The position numbers were made by a program, and so were the translations under genes. The notes beneath the pieces are model-generated. The model was not told the origin of the DNA. It saw only the letters and a program-made list of their open reading frames with translations, and ran no database searches. From contig DFJU01000045.1 in assembly GCA_002373755.1 (NCBI GenBank), positions 1 to 44,774 on the forward strand: a stretch of 44,774 nucleotides of DNA, given 5' to 3'. Positions 32,739-41,084 of the stretch are shown piece by piece (the first letter of the stretch is position 1; every line of letters starts with the position of its first letter). Origin of the DNA: Bacteroidales bacterium UBA3663. Lineage in GTDB: Bacteria; Bacteroidota; Bacteroidia; Bacteroidales; UBA3663.

Positions 32739-33677
32739 TTAACGATTTCGTTTCTCCGCCCCCTCGCTATAGATTTTCGCCACAAGCGCGCCGCTGATGT
32801 TGTGCCACACGCTGAAGATTGCACCCGGAATGGCCGCCATCGGGAAAGCTGCAAAATGCGTGACGGCCAACGACGACGCCAAGCCACTGTTCTGCATACC
32901 GACCTCAATCGAGATGGCCGACCTTTTGGCGTGCGACAGACCCAAAATGCGACCCACACCATAGCCGATGGCCAATCCGAGCACATTGTGCAGCATCACG
33001 ACAAGCGCCACGATGAGGCCGCCGCGCAACAGGTTCGACGCATTGTGACTGACGATGATGGCCACGACCAATGCAATCATGAGCGACGAAAATGCCGGTA
33101 GATATGGCACTACGCGACGGGTGAACCGCGGCAGGAACCGCTGGATGAGGAAACCGACCACAATAGGCGCAATGACCACATAGAGGATACTCAAGAGCAT
33201 CCCGACGGCATCCACGTGGACAAATGTGCCGGCCATGAGCCACACAAGCAGCGGCGTGAGCAACGGCGCAAGCACGGTCGATGTGGCCGTCATGCCCACA
33301 CTGAGCGCGAGGTCGCCCTTGGCCAAAAAGGTGATTACGTTCGATGCGGTTCCGCCCGGACAGCAGCCCACCAGAATTACGCCCAACGCCAACTCGTCGG
33401 GCAACGAAAACGCCTTGGCCAACAGCCACGCCACGGCAGGCATCACCGTGAACTGCGCCAGACAGCCCAGCAGCACATCCTTCGGCCGGCTGAACACTAC
33501 GCGGAAATCATCGGGCGAAAGGGTCAGTCCCATGCCAAACATGATGAGCCCGAGCATCGGGTTGATGACCGACGTGCCGAGCGTCAGAAATGGTTGTGGT
33601 GCGGCCAATGCCACAAATCCGGCCACGAGCACCAATATGCCCATCCATCGGGCAATGAAATCACAGATTTTTTTCAC
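32739..33677 (-). CDS. bile acid:sodium symporter family transporter
   Basis: This 312-aa integral membrane protein has about nine to ten hydrophobic segments across its whole length. The SBF/YocS signature is present: LIMFGMGLTLSPDDF, LGVILVGCCPGGTASNVITFLAKGDLALSV (sodium-site region), and SIEVGMQNSGLASSLA, the conserved crossing helix with the ExxxxN motif. These proteins import bile acids or other organic anions (for example pantoate) with sodium. In a gut bacterium a bile-acid substrate is possible but not shown. It is the only transporter gene between the two minus-strand operons and appears monocistronic. Confidence 0.92.
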   Translation of the reverse strand: MKKICDFIARWMGILVLVAGFVALAAPQPFLTLGTSVINPMLGLIMFGMGLTLSPDDFRVVFSRPKDVLLGCLAQFTVMPAVAWLLAKAFSLPDELALGVILVGCCPGGTASNVITFLAKGDLALSVGMTATSTVLAPLLTPLLVWLMAGTFVHVDAVGMLLSILYVVIAPIVVGFLIQRFLPRFTRRVVPYLPAFSSLMIALVVAIIVSHNASNLLRGGLIVALVVMLHNVLGLAIGYGVGRILGLSHAKRSAISIEVGMQNSGLASSLAVTHFAAFPMAAIPGAIFSVWHNISGALVAKIYSEGAEKRNR

Positions 33678-33813
33678 GACTTGAACTTTTTTCCTTGAAC
33701 TTTAACCTTCGGCATGACCACGTCTCTCCACTACGCGGATTTTGCCGATGGGGTCTTGAAAAAATCCGCAGCAACGATGTTGCCACGGACTTTTACGTTT
33801 ATTTTATTGACCC

Positions 33814-36800
33814 TCAGCGCACAACAGCCTTGAAGTTGCGGCCGATGGTGATGTCGTTGCCGATGCTTTCGACCGGCTGACCCGACAGGTTGTAGAGCTG
33901 GGCAGGGCGTTTCTTGACCACTACGCGACTGATGCCCGACACGGCATCGCCCTGCACTATTTCGACATCAAGACGTGCGCCGCGCTGCTCAAAGCTGAAC
34001 GTCTGTACGCGGCCCGTCGAACCCGTAGGCAACGCGTCGGCCGTCAATCGGAGCGTGAAGCTCCACTTCGTGTTGTCGGCATAGTTCTCGTTCACGATTT
34101 CGGCCTTGAGCCAGCTCTGTTCGCGGTATTCCTCATCGTCCCACATCAGCGTGACTGGCTCCGAATCGTCGGCAAGCCAGAGTTCCGTCGTGCGGTTGCC
34201 GCTGCCTTCGTCGCACACAAACGGATAGACAACGACATCGACCGAACCGCCCTGTGCAGGCACGTTGAACGTGTGTGAGCCTTCGACGTGCAGGTATCCG
34301 TACATCGCATTGACGAAGCTGACCCACACATTGTTGCGCGCCGTATTGTCGAAGTATTTGCACTTGGCATTGTCGTCCGATGCCGGAGCGTTGGTCCAGA
34401 AGGTGTTGAATGGTGCATCGGAATCGCGGCAGAAGTCGGAGAATGGAACGAACGACACCTTGTCGTTGTCGGCCCACTCCAGCTCGACCAGAAATTCCTC
34501 ATTGACCTGAAGATAATCGACGGTGTAGGTCATGCCCTCGACTGTCTGCGAGAAATTGTCGAAGTGTAGGGTGCCGTAACCTTCGTCTGACTTCTTGACG
34601 AAGGCATTGCCGGCTGCAACCTGTGCCGTGTAGAGGACATCGCCCAACTCTAGGGTGCTCTGACCGGTGCGATGGCAGGCACGGATGCGGCAGGTTATGG
34701 CCGAGGAGGCATCCGTAGTGCTGAATTTGTGGCCGAGGATGTCGATGCCCTCGAAGTAGAGCGGATTGCCCGGCTTGCCCTGGTAGAAGAAGGCGCGGAC
34801 AATGCCGTTCGTCTTGGCACTTTCGCTGCCCGGAGCGACTTTGGCTTCCAGAGGTGTACCATCGGCCACAGCACGCATCAGGAACGGCTCGGCCGAGCCG
34901 CCAGTCAAGGTTGCAGCGTTGCCGCCAGCATAGATCCGGCTGCCGTAGATGCCGTCGCCGCTCGGGAATGAGACAGTCGTTGCGCCTGCATCGTTGATGG
35001 CTCGCAGAGTCGGATAGCCGTAGCTGCCGAATGGCGTTGTGGCCAACACGACAGTCTCGTCGGTCGATGAGACGTTGGATGAAAGCGTGCCGTCGGCAGC
35101 ATAGACGGGAATTGTCCATCGCACCGAATCGTAGGTGTCGGACGGTGTGCAGTTGCGGAATCGGATGCCGGCATCGGCTGCCATCAGGCCATAGAGCGCA
35201 CCGTCAGTATAGGTGAAATCGTTGTTGACCGACCAATGGAGCACCAGATTATCGCAGGCGATGGCAGCGGCCGGCTTGTGCAGCACCTTGGAGCTGTTCC
35301 ACTCCACATTGATGTTGAAAAGTTCAGCAAATTCACCGACGTTGCCGAGCGTCGGGGTCTTGCTGGTTGCCATGCCGACAAGACAATTGCCGCTGACGAA
35401 ACTGCCGTCGTCACTGAGCGGAAGCTCAATTTTGTCGATCCATGCATTTTTCTCCACGTTGGTCACGCCGAATATGGCGTAAATCGTCTCTCCATTTTCG
35501 GTGTATTTGTAAATATACTGGTCGTTGGGGATGACAAGTCGCTTCTGAGCCTCATCGTAGGTAGCCTTGATTTTCCAGCCATCCATATTCGCCACAGGGA
35601 AGAGGTTGGTGATGGTAATTTCGCCAGTTGCGACGTTAACGTCGGTTGTTGTCGTCCATTCAACAGGCATGTAGTCGAACGTAGATGCTCCATAGCCGTA
35701 GTAGGTGCTTGCCAACGGGTTCGTATGGATGACGGCCTGATCGTCGGCCAAATTGATCGTGTTGTAGCACGACAGGTAGAAATCGACCTGCGACAAATCG
35801 ACCGGTGTAGATGCATAGACGCCCTTCTTCATCCAGATGATGGCGTAATCGTTGTCGAGCGACAGCAGATGTCCATCTTGGCCGACATTGAACCGCAAGT
35901 AGTCGGAATGGTCGATGATCGAGCCGTCGGCACCCGACAGCCACAAACCATAGCTGGCACCGTTATAGTAGTAGCCGCCGATGTATTGCGGTGCGACGTA
36001 GATCTTGCCGTCGCGATATGTACCAGTACACTCGTAGGTGCGGTTTGACGCGATTGACACCGGATTGACGAGCGTCACCTCTTCGCCATCGGTAAACTTG
36101 CCGCTCTCGCCGTAGTATAGGCGCGACGTCCACGATGCCTCCTGAACGGCCTCCGACGCACTTGGTGCCTGCGATGTGGCATTGTAGGTGAAGGCTGGCG
36201 TCATGCTCCACTGGCAGGAGGAATAGAGGCTATAGAAGCCCTTGAACTCATCGTTGGCCGAATAGAGCGCGAAACCGAGATTGGCTTCATCGCATGTCAA
36301 TGTGGTTTTCGTCACCTTCATTTCAAACGAGTCCAACGGCTTGCCGTCGCTCGAAAATGCCGCAAAGAGGATGTACTGCGACGCATCGGAAGCGAGTTTC
36401 TGCTTCGGCACGATGTAGTTGCCGTCATCGTTCAAGACACCATAGACCACTGCCTTGCTCGTAGCCGAAAATGGCACAAGATTCTGCACGAAGGCCGTGT
36501 CGTTGCGCACGATTACGGCCGAGGTCCAGGTCTCGCCCAGACTGGTGCTGTTCAGGCTCCATGTGCCCGAGCCGTTGAACGCGATTGCAGAAGAGGCCTG
36601 GCTCGATGTCAGCAAGCCTTTTGAAGCGGCCGAAATCGACACCTGCGCCTCATCATCCGACACGACGCTTTTGGCCGATGTCAGCGCTCGGGCCGCCATT
36701 CGGACTTCATTTTCGGCTTCGCGCGGGAAACGCAACACACGCAGCAGGCTGTCGTTGATCGAGGCTGTCGCTACGCGATTTTCGACATTCATTTCGCTCA

Positions 36801-36870
36801 ATTTCACGGGCGCTGCCATCGCGCTGACTGCCGTCAGGCAAATGGTGCATAGAGTAATCAAGTTCTTCAT
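33814..36870 (-). CDS. 1018-aa exported protein with BACON-like C-terminus, SusCD operon gene 5
   Basis: This large protein has a signal peptide ending near SAMAA (residue 20), so it is not lipidated. Most of the length is beta-rich and Asn/Thr/Ser/Tyr-rich, without a recognised catalytic motif. Residues about 870-975 look like a BACON domain (FNVPAQGGSVDVVVYP ... SFEQRGARLDVEIVQGD), a module linked to carbohydrate or mucin adhesion. The last ~35 residues (AQLYNLSGQPVES...) match the short tail often found on exported Bacteroidales proteins. It follows the DUF4302 gene by 24 bp, which suggests a surface-exposed binding protein of the uptake complex. Substrate unknown. Confidence 0.8.
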   Translation of the reverse strand: MKNLITLCTICLTAVSAMAAPVKLSEMNVENRVATASINDSLLRVLRFPREAENEVRMAARALTSAKSVVSDDEAQVSISAASKGLLTSSQASSAIAFNGSGTWSLNSTSLGETWTSAVIVRNDTAFVQNLVPFSATSKAVVYGVLNDDGNYIVPKQKLASDASQYILFAAFSSDGKPLDSFEMKVTKTTLTCDEANLGFALYSANDEFKGFYSLYSSCQWSMTPAFTYNATSQAPSASEAVQEASWTSRLYYGESGKFTDGEEVTLVNPVSIASNRTYECTGTYRDGKIYVAPQYIGGYYYNGASYGLWLSGADGSIIDHSDYLRFNVGQDGHLLSLDNDYAIIWMKKGVYASTPVDLSQVDFYLSCYNTINLADDQAVIHTNPLASTYYGYGASTFDYMPVEWTTTTDVNVATGEITITNLFPVANMDGWKIKATYDEAQKRLVIPNDQYIYKYTENGETIYAIFGVTNVEKNAWIDKIELPLSDDGSFVSGNCLVGMATSKTPTLGNVGEFAELFNINVEWNSSKVLHKPAAAIACDNLVLHWSVNNDFTYTDGALYGLMAADAGIRFRNCTPSDTYDSVRWTIPVYAADGTLSSNVSSTDETVVLATTPFGSYGYPTLRAINDAGATTVSFPSGDGIYGSRIYAGGNAATLTGGSAEPFLMRAVADGTPLEAKVAPGSESAKTNGIVRAFFYQGKPGNPLYFEGIDILGHKFSTTDASSAITCRIRACHRTGQSTLELGDVLYTAQVAAGNAFVKKSDEGYGTLHFDNFSQTVEGMTYTVDYLQVNEEFLVELEWADNDKVSFVPFSDFCRDSDAPFNTFWTNAPASDDNAKCKYFDNTARNNVWVSFVNAMYGYLHVEGSHTFNVPAQGGSVDVVVYPFVCDEGSGNRTTELWLADDSEPVTLMWDDEEYREQSWLKAEIVNENYADNTKWSFTLRLTADALPTGSTGRVQTFSFEQRGARLDVEIVQGDAVSGISRVVVKKRPAQLYNLSGQPVESIGNDITIGRNFKAVVR

Positions 36871-36894
36871 ATTTTCAACATTTTATTTCAGATT

Positions 36895-38295
36895 TCACTT
36901 CACGATGCGGAACGAATGTCCGCCGGCTTGCTTTGCCGCGTAGCTGACCACGGTTGGCGCGAAATTATCGTCGGCCGAAATCGCGTAGCTGCCTTCAAGC
37001 ATCGAGGCAAACGATGTGAGCGGCGCGGCGAGCGAGTTGTAGGTGCCGGACGCGGCGGCCACCTGTTCCAGATAGTTCGCATCGCGCTGTTCGGCTTCGA
37101 GTGTCAGCGAGTTTTCACCGGCCACCGAGCTATCGACGTCAAATCCGATGGCGAACGAGAATGTGCGCGTCACACGGTTGATGCGTTTTGTGCCCGATGC
37201 GACAAGTCCCCACACCGGGCTGCCCTCCGTCGCGGCACCCGTCGAACAACCCAATCCGACCTTGACACCGGCGAATCCGTTGTCGGTCATCGCGTCGGTC
37301 AACGCATTGTAGGCCACGAGCAGATCGCCCGTCAGGCTCTCGACGTCGAACGTCAGGATTTCGTCGTGCGTGGCCACATAGTCCTCGAGCATCGGGACGA
37401 GACGCATCTGCCCGTCGGTCGAAACGAGCGCTGAACCGTCGGCCGAAATGTTGAGTTCGATGGCGCTCACGCCGTTTTTGTCCAACTCGGTCTGGAAGCG
37501 GATGCCATTGGGCGTAACGATGAAAGGCACGCGGTCGATGTCGGCCGATGCAATGCCTGAACCGTCGGCCGTGAGCTGGCTTCCGATGTGCAGGATGCCC
37601 GCCTGGCCCTGTACGGCGAACATTGTGCTGTCGCCCGCCTCAAGCCGGAAGCTTGCGATTGCGCCGCCGAACAGACGCTGTCCGTTGTCGTAGATGGCCG
37701 TCAGTTCGTCCTTCCAGCTGCCGGATGAACGTACCATGCGCACCATGCCGCCATATCGGCTGCCCTTCATGCGAACGATGCCTGCGGTGAGGATTTCATC
37801 GGCCGACGAAAGAAGCACGAAACGGTCGTCGCCGGCCAGACCTACGCCGTCGAGCTGTGGTGCAGAGAAGGCCGACAGGATTTCGTTGTAGCTCGTCATG
37901 GCAAGCACCGAACCATTTGAGCCGTCAAGCCCGTACAGGCTTTCGGCCTCGCGGTAGAGGCTCGGATCGTCGTTGCTCATCGTGAAAACCGTGGCCGATG
38001 CGTTGCTTGCGGCCGGCGCTACGTTGTTTTGCCCGAAGATGCAGGCCGTGCGGCACACTCCCGACTCGCTGAAACTGGCCATGATGTTGTAGCCGCGCGA
38101 TGTTGAGTTCGGGAAATATTGGATGCACCAGCCGCCATCGGCCGATGTGAGCACCGATTTCAATGCGGCGTTGTAGCTGTCGATGCGCTGCGCCGCACTT
38201 TCGGAAAAATTGTCGTCGTCTTCAAACTGGCAACTGCCCAATGTTGCGGCGGCCAATGTTGCGGCGGCCAAAATGTATAGTCTGTTTCTTTGCAT
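36895..38295 (-). CDS. DUF4302 family lipoprotein, SusCD operon gene 4
   Basis: This 466-aa protein has the lipoprotein signal LGSC (Cys22). The mature start, with RIDSYNAALKSVLTSADGGWCIQYFP followed by GYNIMASFSESGVC, matches DUF4302, a Bacteroidales family regularly found beside SusC/SusD pairs and zinc metallopeptidase lipoproteins. The body is beta-rich. No catalytic motif was seen. The gene begins 12 bp after the metallopeptidase stop. It is likely a surface lipoprotein of the same outer-membrane complex. Confidence 0.87.
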   Translation of the reverse strand: MQRNRLYILAAATLAAATLGSCQFEDDDNFSESAAQRIDSYNAALKSVLTSADGGWCIQYFPNSTSRGYNIMASFSESGVCRTACIFGQNNVAPAASNASATVFTMSNDDPSLYREAESLYGLDGSNGSVLAMTSYNEILSAFSAPQLDGVGLAGDDRFVLLSSADEILTAGIVRMKGSRYGGMVRMVRSSGSWKDELTAIYDNGQRLFGGAIASFRLEAGDSTMFAVQGQAGILHIGSQLTADGSGIASADIDRVPFIVTPNGIRFQTELDKNGVSAIELNISADGSALVSTDGQMRLVPMLEDYVATHDEILTFDVESLTGDLLVAYNALTDAMTDNGFAGVKVGLGCSTGAATEGSPVWGLVASGTKRINRVTRTFSFAIGFDVDSSVAGENSLTLEAEQRDANYLEQVAAASGTYNSLAAPLTSFASMLEGSYAISADDNFAPTVVSYAAKQAGGHSFRIVK

Positions 38296-38307
38296 AGCGG
38301 TTCGGAT

Positions 38308-39420
38308 TTATTGCAGTTTGAAAATGTTCGGAGCGACCTCATCGCGCATGAAATCGTTGATGTCCGACTGCTTCTGCTGCACGTTGGTGCGCAGGCTGAA
38401 AATCGGCAGGCTCCAGTTGGTGGTGCACCAGTCGGACAAAATCTCGACCTTTCGTTGCAGCAGGCCGAATGCCGATGCTCCGGCCGAGGTCACGACAGGC
38501 ACATTGTCCAGATAATCGCGGAACGATGTGTAGGCCACACCGTTCGCCGTGAAGTTGTTCCATGGCTTCGATGCGTCGTCCAGACCGGTAATCCGAAGGC
38601 TGTCGATCAACGCCATGACCTTGTTGCGGTCGTCGGACGACATTCCGTTGGCCGTCGCATCGATGATTGTCGTCATCCAATCCTCGTCGGAGGTGCAGAT
38701 GACCGACGAAAATGTCTCGGCAAAATCCTCTTCGTACGACATTGCGGCATACGGAGTCACGTAGCCCATAGCGTGCGCCTCGGCATCGGCAAGTCCGCTC
38801 CAGCCGCTGGCATTGTAGGTCGATGCGGTCAGCTGACGGAATGCCGACGGAATCTGCCGGCGCATGTGCAGGACGTGGCCGAATTCGTGATGTATGGTTC
38901 TGAAATACATCGTGTTGAGCGCATCGATGTCCGATTCGGTCCAATTGCCGTAGTCGAGGTTCAGGCCGTTGACGTAGCGCAACGACACCAGAATGCCGTC
39001 TTTGGCATATCCGACCTTGACCGTACCGTCTGTCGCCACCGCATACGAGCCGACGAAACGGAACTGACGCGGGCTGTTCTGCCGCAGGAATTCGGCACCG
39101 AGCACCTCTTCGTAGGGCTGGTAGAACAGATATTTCAACAGCCAAGCCATTGCCTGCGACTGCTCGTAGCCGGCTGCCGTCACCTGATAGTCGATGCCGC
39201 TCTCCTGCGACTTGTAGCGATAGTCGATTTCGACGTTGTAGGGCACGACGAACGTGTCGTAGAGCCATTGGTCGAACGGAGCCGTGGCCGATGTTGCATC
39301 GACGGCCGACGTCGTGGTGTCGAAAATCGATGCGGTGAAATCGTCGTCGTCAACGCCACACGAAACGGCGGCGAACAACGGGAACGCGGCGAGCAATAGG
39401 TTGTATTTCATCTTTTTCAT
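38308..39420 (-). CDS. zinc metallopeptidase lipoprotein, SusCD operon gene 3
   Basis: This 370-aa lipoprotein starts at 39420 (lipobox AVSC, Cys21). It carries the zinc-binding helix TIHHEFGHVLH (His178, Glu179, His182), and a third ligand is probably in SYEEDFAETF (about 229-236), as in the substrate-import-associated metallohydrolase lipoproteins (TIGR04549-like; PF15890). These are encoded with SusC/SusD and are thought to process material before or during import. It starts 13 bp after the SusD stop codon. The presence of a peptidase and the absence of any glycoside hydrolase suggest that the operon targets a protein, peptide or glycoprotein; this is inferred. Confidence 0.9.
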   Translation of the reverse strand: MKKMKYNLLLAAFPLFAAVSCGVDDDDFTASIFDTTTSAVDATSATAPFDQWLYDTFVVPYNVEIDYRYKSQESGIDYQVTAAGYEQSQAMAWLLKYLFYQPYEEVLGAEFLRQNSPRQFRFVGSYAVATDGTVKVGYAKDGILVSLRYVNGLNLDYGNWTESDIDALNTMYFRTIHHEFGHVLHMRRQIPSAFRQLTASTYNASGWSGLADAEAHAMGYVTPYAAMSYEEDFAETFSSVICTSDEDWMTTIIDATANGMSSDDRNKVMALIDSLRITGLDDASKPWNNFTANGVAYTSFRDYLDNVPVVTSAGASAFGLLQRKVEILSDWCTTNWSLPIFSLRTNVQQKQSDINDFMRDEVAPNIFKLQ

Positions 39421-39433
39421 GTCCAATGCGATT

Positions 39434-41050
39434 TTAGTTTGTAGCAGTGCGCGGGTTGACGGCCAATCCGGCATCGGCAACGGTGTTCGGAATCTGGATG
39501 GCACGGCGCGGGTCGTTCCAGTCGAGCGTCAATGTGACATTTTGAGTGTCGCCGCCCTGACGGACAACGTGCGTGAGCGGAATGCCATAGCGCTTCACGT
39601 CGTACCAGCGCATTCCTTCATAGACGGTCTCGATGTGGCGGAAGTGCAAGATGCAATCGACCACGTGCTTGTACTGCTTGGCGACGGCGACGTCGGCCGT
39701 GCTCCAGCCCATCTTGTCAACATTGATGTCGCACACGAAACCGGTCAATCCTGCGAAGTAGAAATCCTTGATTCTCTTCTCGTCCAACGACATCGTGCAG
39801 AGTTTCGAGGCCGCCCATGTGTTCAAATCGGAGATGCAGCCGTTCACATCGCCCGAATAAAGCCGTGCCTCTGCCCTGCAAAGCAAAGTCTCTTCGGCCG
39901 TGAACGGATGACCGACCACGTGGCACTTTCCGATGCCGGCACTCTTGTCTGTTGACTCGAAATACTCGTCGGCGAAGAACAGGTAACTGCCGCAGCGATC
40001 ATCTTGAGCCGCATAGATGTTGCCCGAATAGCAAGGCAGATGCGACGACCAGCAAGGGCCAGAGCTTTGGGTCGTGACGTTGCAAGCCACACCATTGATG
40101 CCATAGCGGTTCGTCACGCCGACTACGCGCCAAAGCAACGAATTGTTGGCCTGAAGCATGAAGTTGCAGGCCTGCGTCTCGTTGTTGTACCATGCGCACT
40201 TCGATTCGATGGTAGTGCCTGTCTGGTTTGCCCAACTGCGCAACACGCTGGCTGGATTTCCGCCCAATGCCAAAGTCGCGTAGCGCTCAGCCTTGGCCCA
40301 TTCGCGCTTGTAGAGGAAGAAGCGGGCGGCAAAGGCATTGGCCGCTGCCTTGTTCATGTGGTAGGCCGGCACGTCGTAGGCGGTATCGTCAATGAGCGGA
40401 AGTCCGGCCAAAAGGTCGCGCTCAATGGCGGAATAGGTTTCGGTGACGGTAGAACGGTCGTAATCGACGAAGACGGTCGTTTCTGGCACTGTGACATACG
40501 GGATTCCCATGTCGGCCAGACTTGTAACTGAATCCTTGTAGGCGTGCGAAAAGACGTTGACCAGGCAGAAATGCAGATAGGCACGCATCACCAGCGCTTC
40601 GCCACGGTAGCTTTGCACCTCCGACTCGGTGGCTGTGCCGTCGGCCAACATCCCGTCGATGGCTTGCAAGGCGTGGTTGCAGGTGGCGATGGCCATGTAG
40701 TGCGCTTCCCAGAAGCTGGACGGCGAATCGTATTCGGCATCGGTGTAGTTTTTCATGTCGTCCCACGCAAAGGCGTCGTCATACCAGCCGTAGAGGGGCG
40801 AGAACGATGCCGATGGCGACACCACGTTGTTGTCTTCGAAACTGTCGGCCGACAAGCCACAGATGACGCTGGCCGACACTGCCGGATAGGCCGAGGTGAG
40901 CAGATGCTTCACGTTGTCGACCGAATTGAGTTCCGTGCGGTTGTCGGGCATCTCGTCGAGCAGGTCGCTGCACGATGCTGCCAATGCGGCAACGGCGGCG
41001 AGGCACATCGGCCATGACTTCAATCTATATGTCTTGAAAATGTTGTTCAT
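39434..41050 (-). CDS. SusD/RagB-family nutrient-binding lipoprotein
   Basis: This 538-aa surface lipoprotein has the lipobox AASC (Cys27), then CSDLLDEMPDNRTEL and the SusD-like N-terminal region with WEAHYMAIATCNHALQAID, and the TPR-like helical core (GEALVMRAYLHFCLVNVFSHAY). The C-terminal RHIETVYEGMRWYDVKRYG block is the family signature. SusD lids the SusC barrel and captures ligand. The start at 41050 is chosen; the frame is open to 41065. It lies 34 bp after susC. Closest known type by operon content: peptide- or protein-linked RagAB-like systems. Confidence 0.93.
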   Translation of the reverse strand: MNNIFKTYRLKSWPMCLAAVAALAASCSDLLDEMPDNRTELNSVDNVKHLLTSAYPAVSASVICGLSADSFEDNNVVSPSASFSPLYGWYDDAFAWDDMKNYTDAEYDSPSSFWEAHYMAIATCNHALQAIDGMLADGTATESEVQSYRGEALVMRAYLHFCLVNVFSHAYKDSVTSLADMGIPYVTVPETTVFVDYDRSTVTETYSAIERDLLAGLPLIDDTAYDVPAYHMNKAAANAFAARFFLYKREWAKAERYATLALGGNPASVLRSWANQTGTTIESKCAWYNNETQACNFMLQANNSLLWRVVGVTNRYGINGVACNVTTQSSGPCWSSHLPCYSGNIYAAQDDRCGSYLFFADEYFESTDKSAGIGKCHVVGHPFTAEETLLCRAEARLYSGDVNGCISDLNTWAASKLCTMSLDEKRIKDFYFAGLTGFVCDINVDKMGWSTADVAVAKQYKHVVDCILHFRHIETVYEGMRWYDVKRYGIPLTHVVRQGGDTQNVTLTLDWNDPRRAIQIPNTVADAGLAVNPRTATN

Positions 41051-41084
41051 AGTGCTTAATGTCAATTTTTTGTTGACCGATGGG

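Noticed and set aside
33205..33225. parS-like palindrome TCCACGTGGA
   Set aside because: It lies inside the symporter coding sequence as a single short palindrome and does not match the 16-bp parS consensus beyond the central CACGTG.
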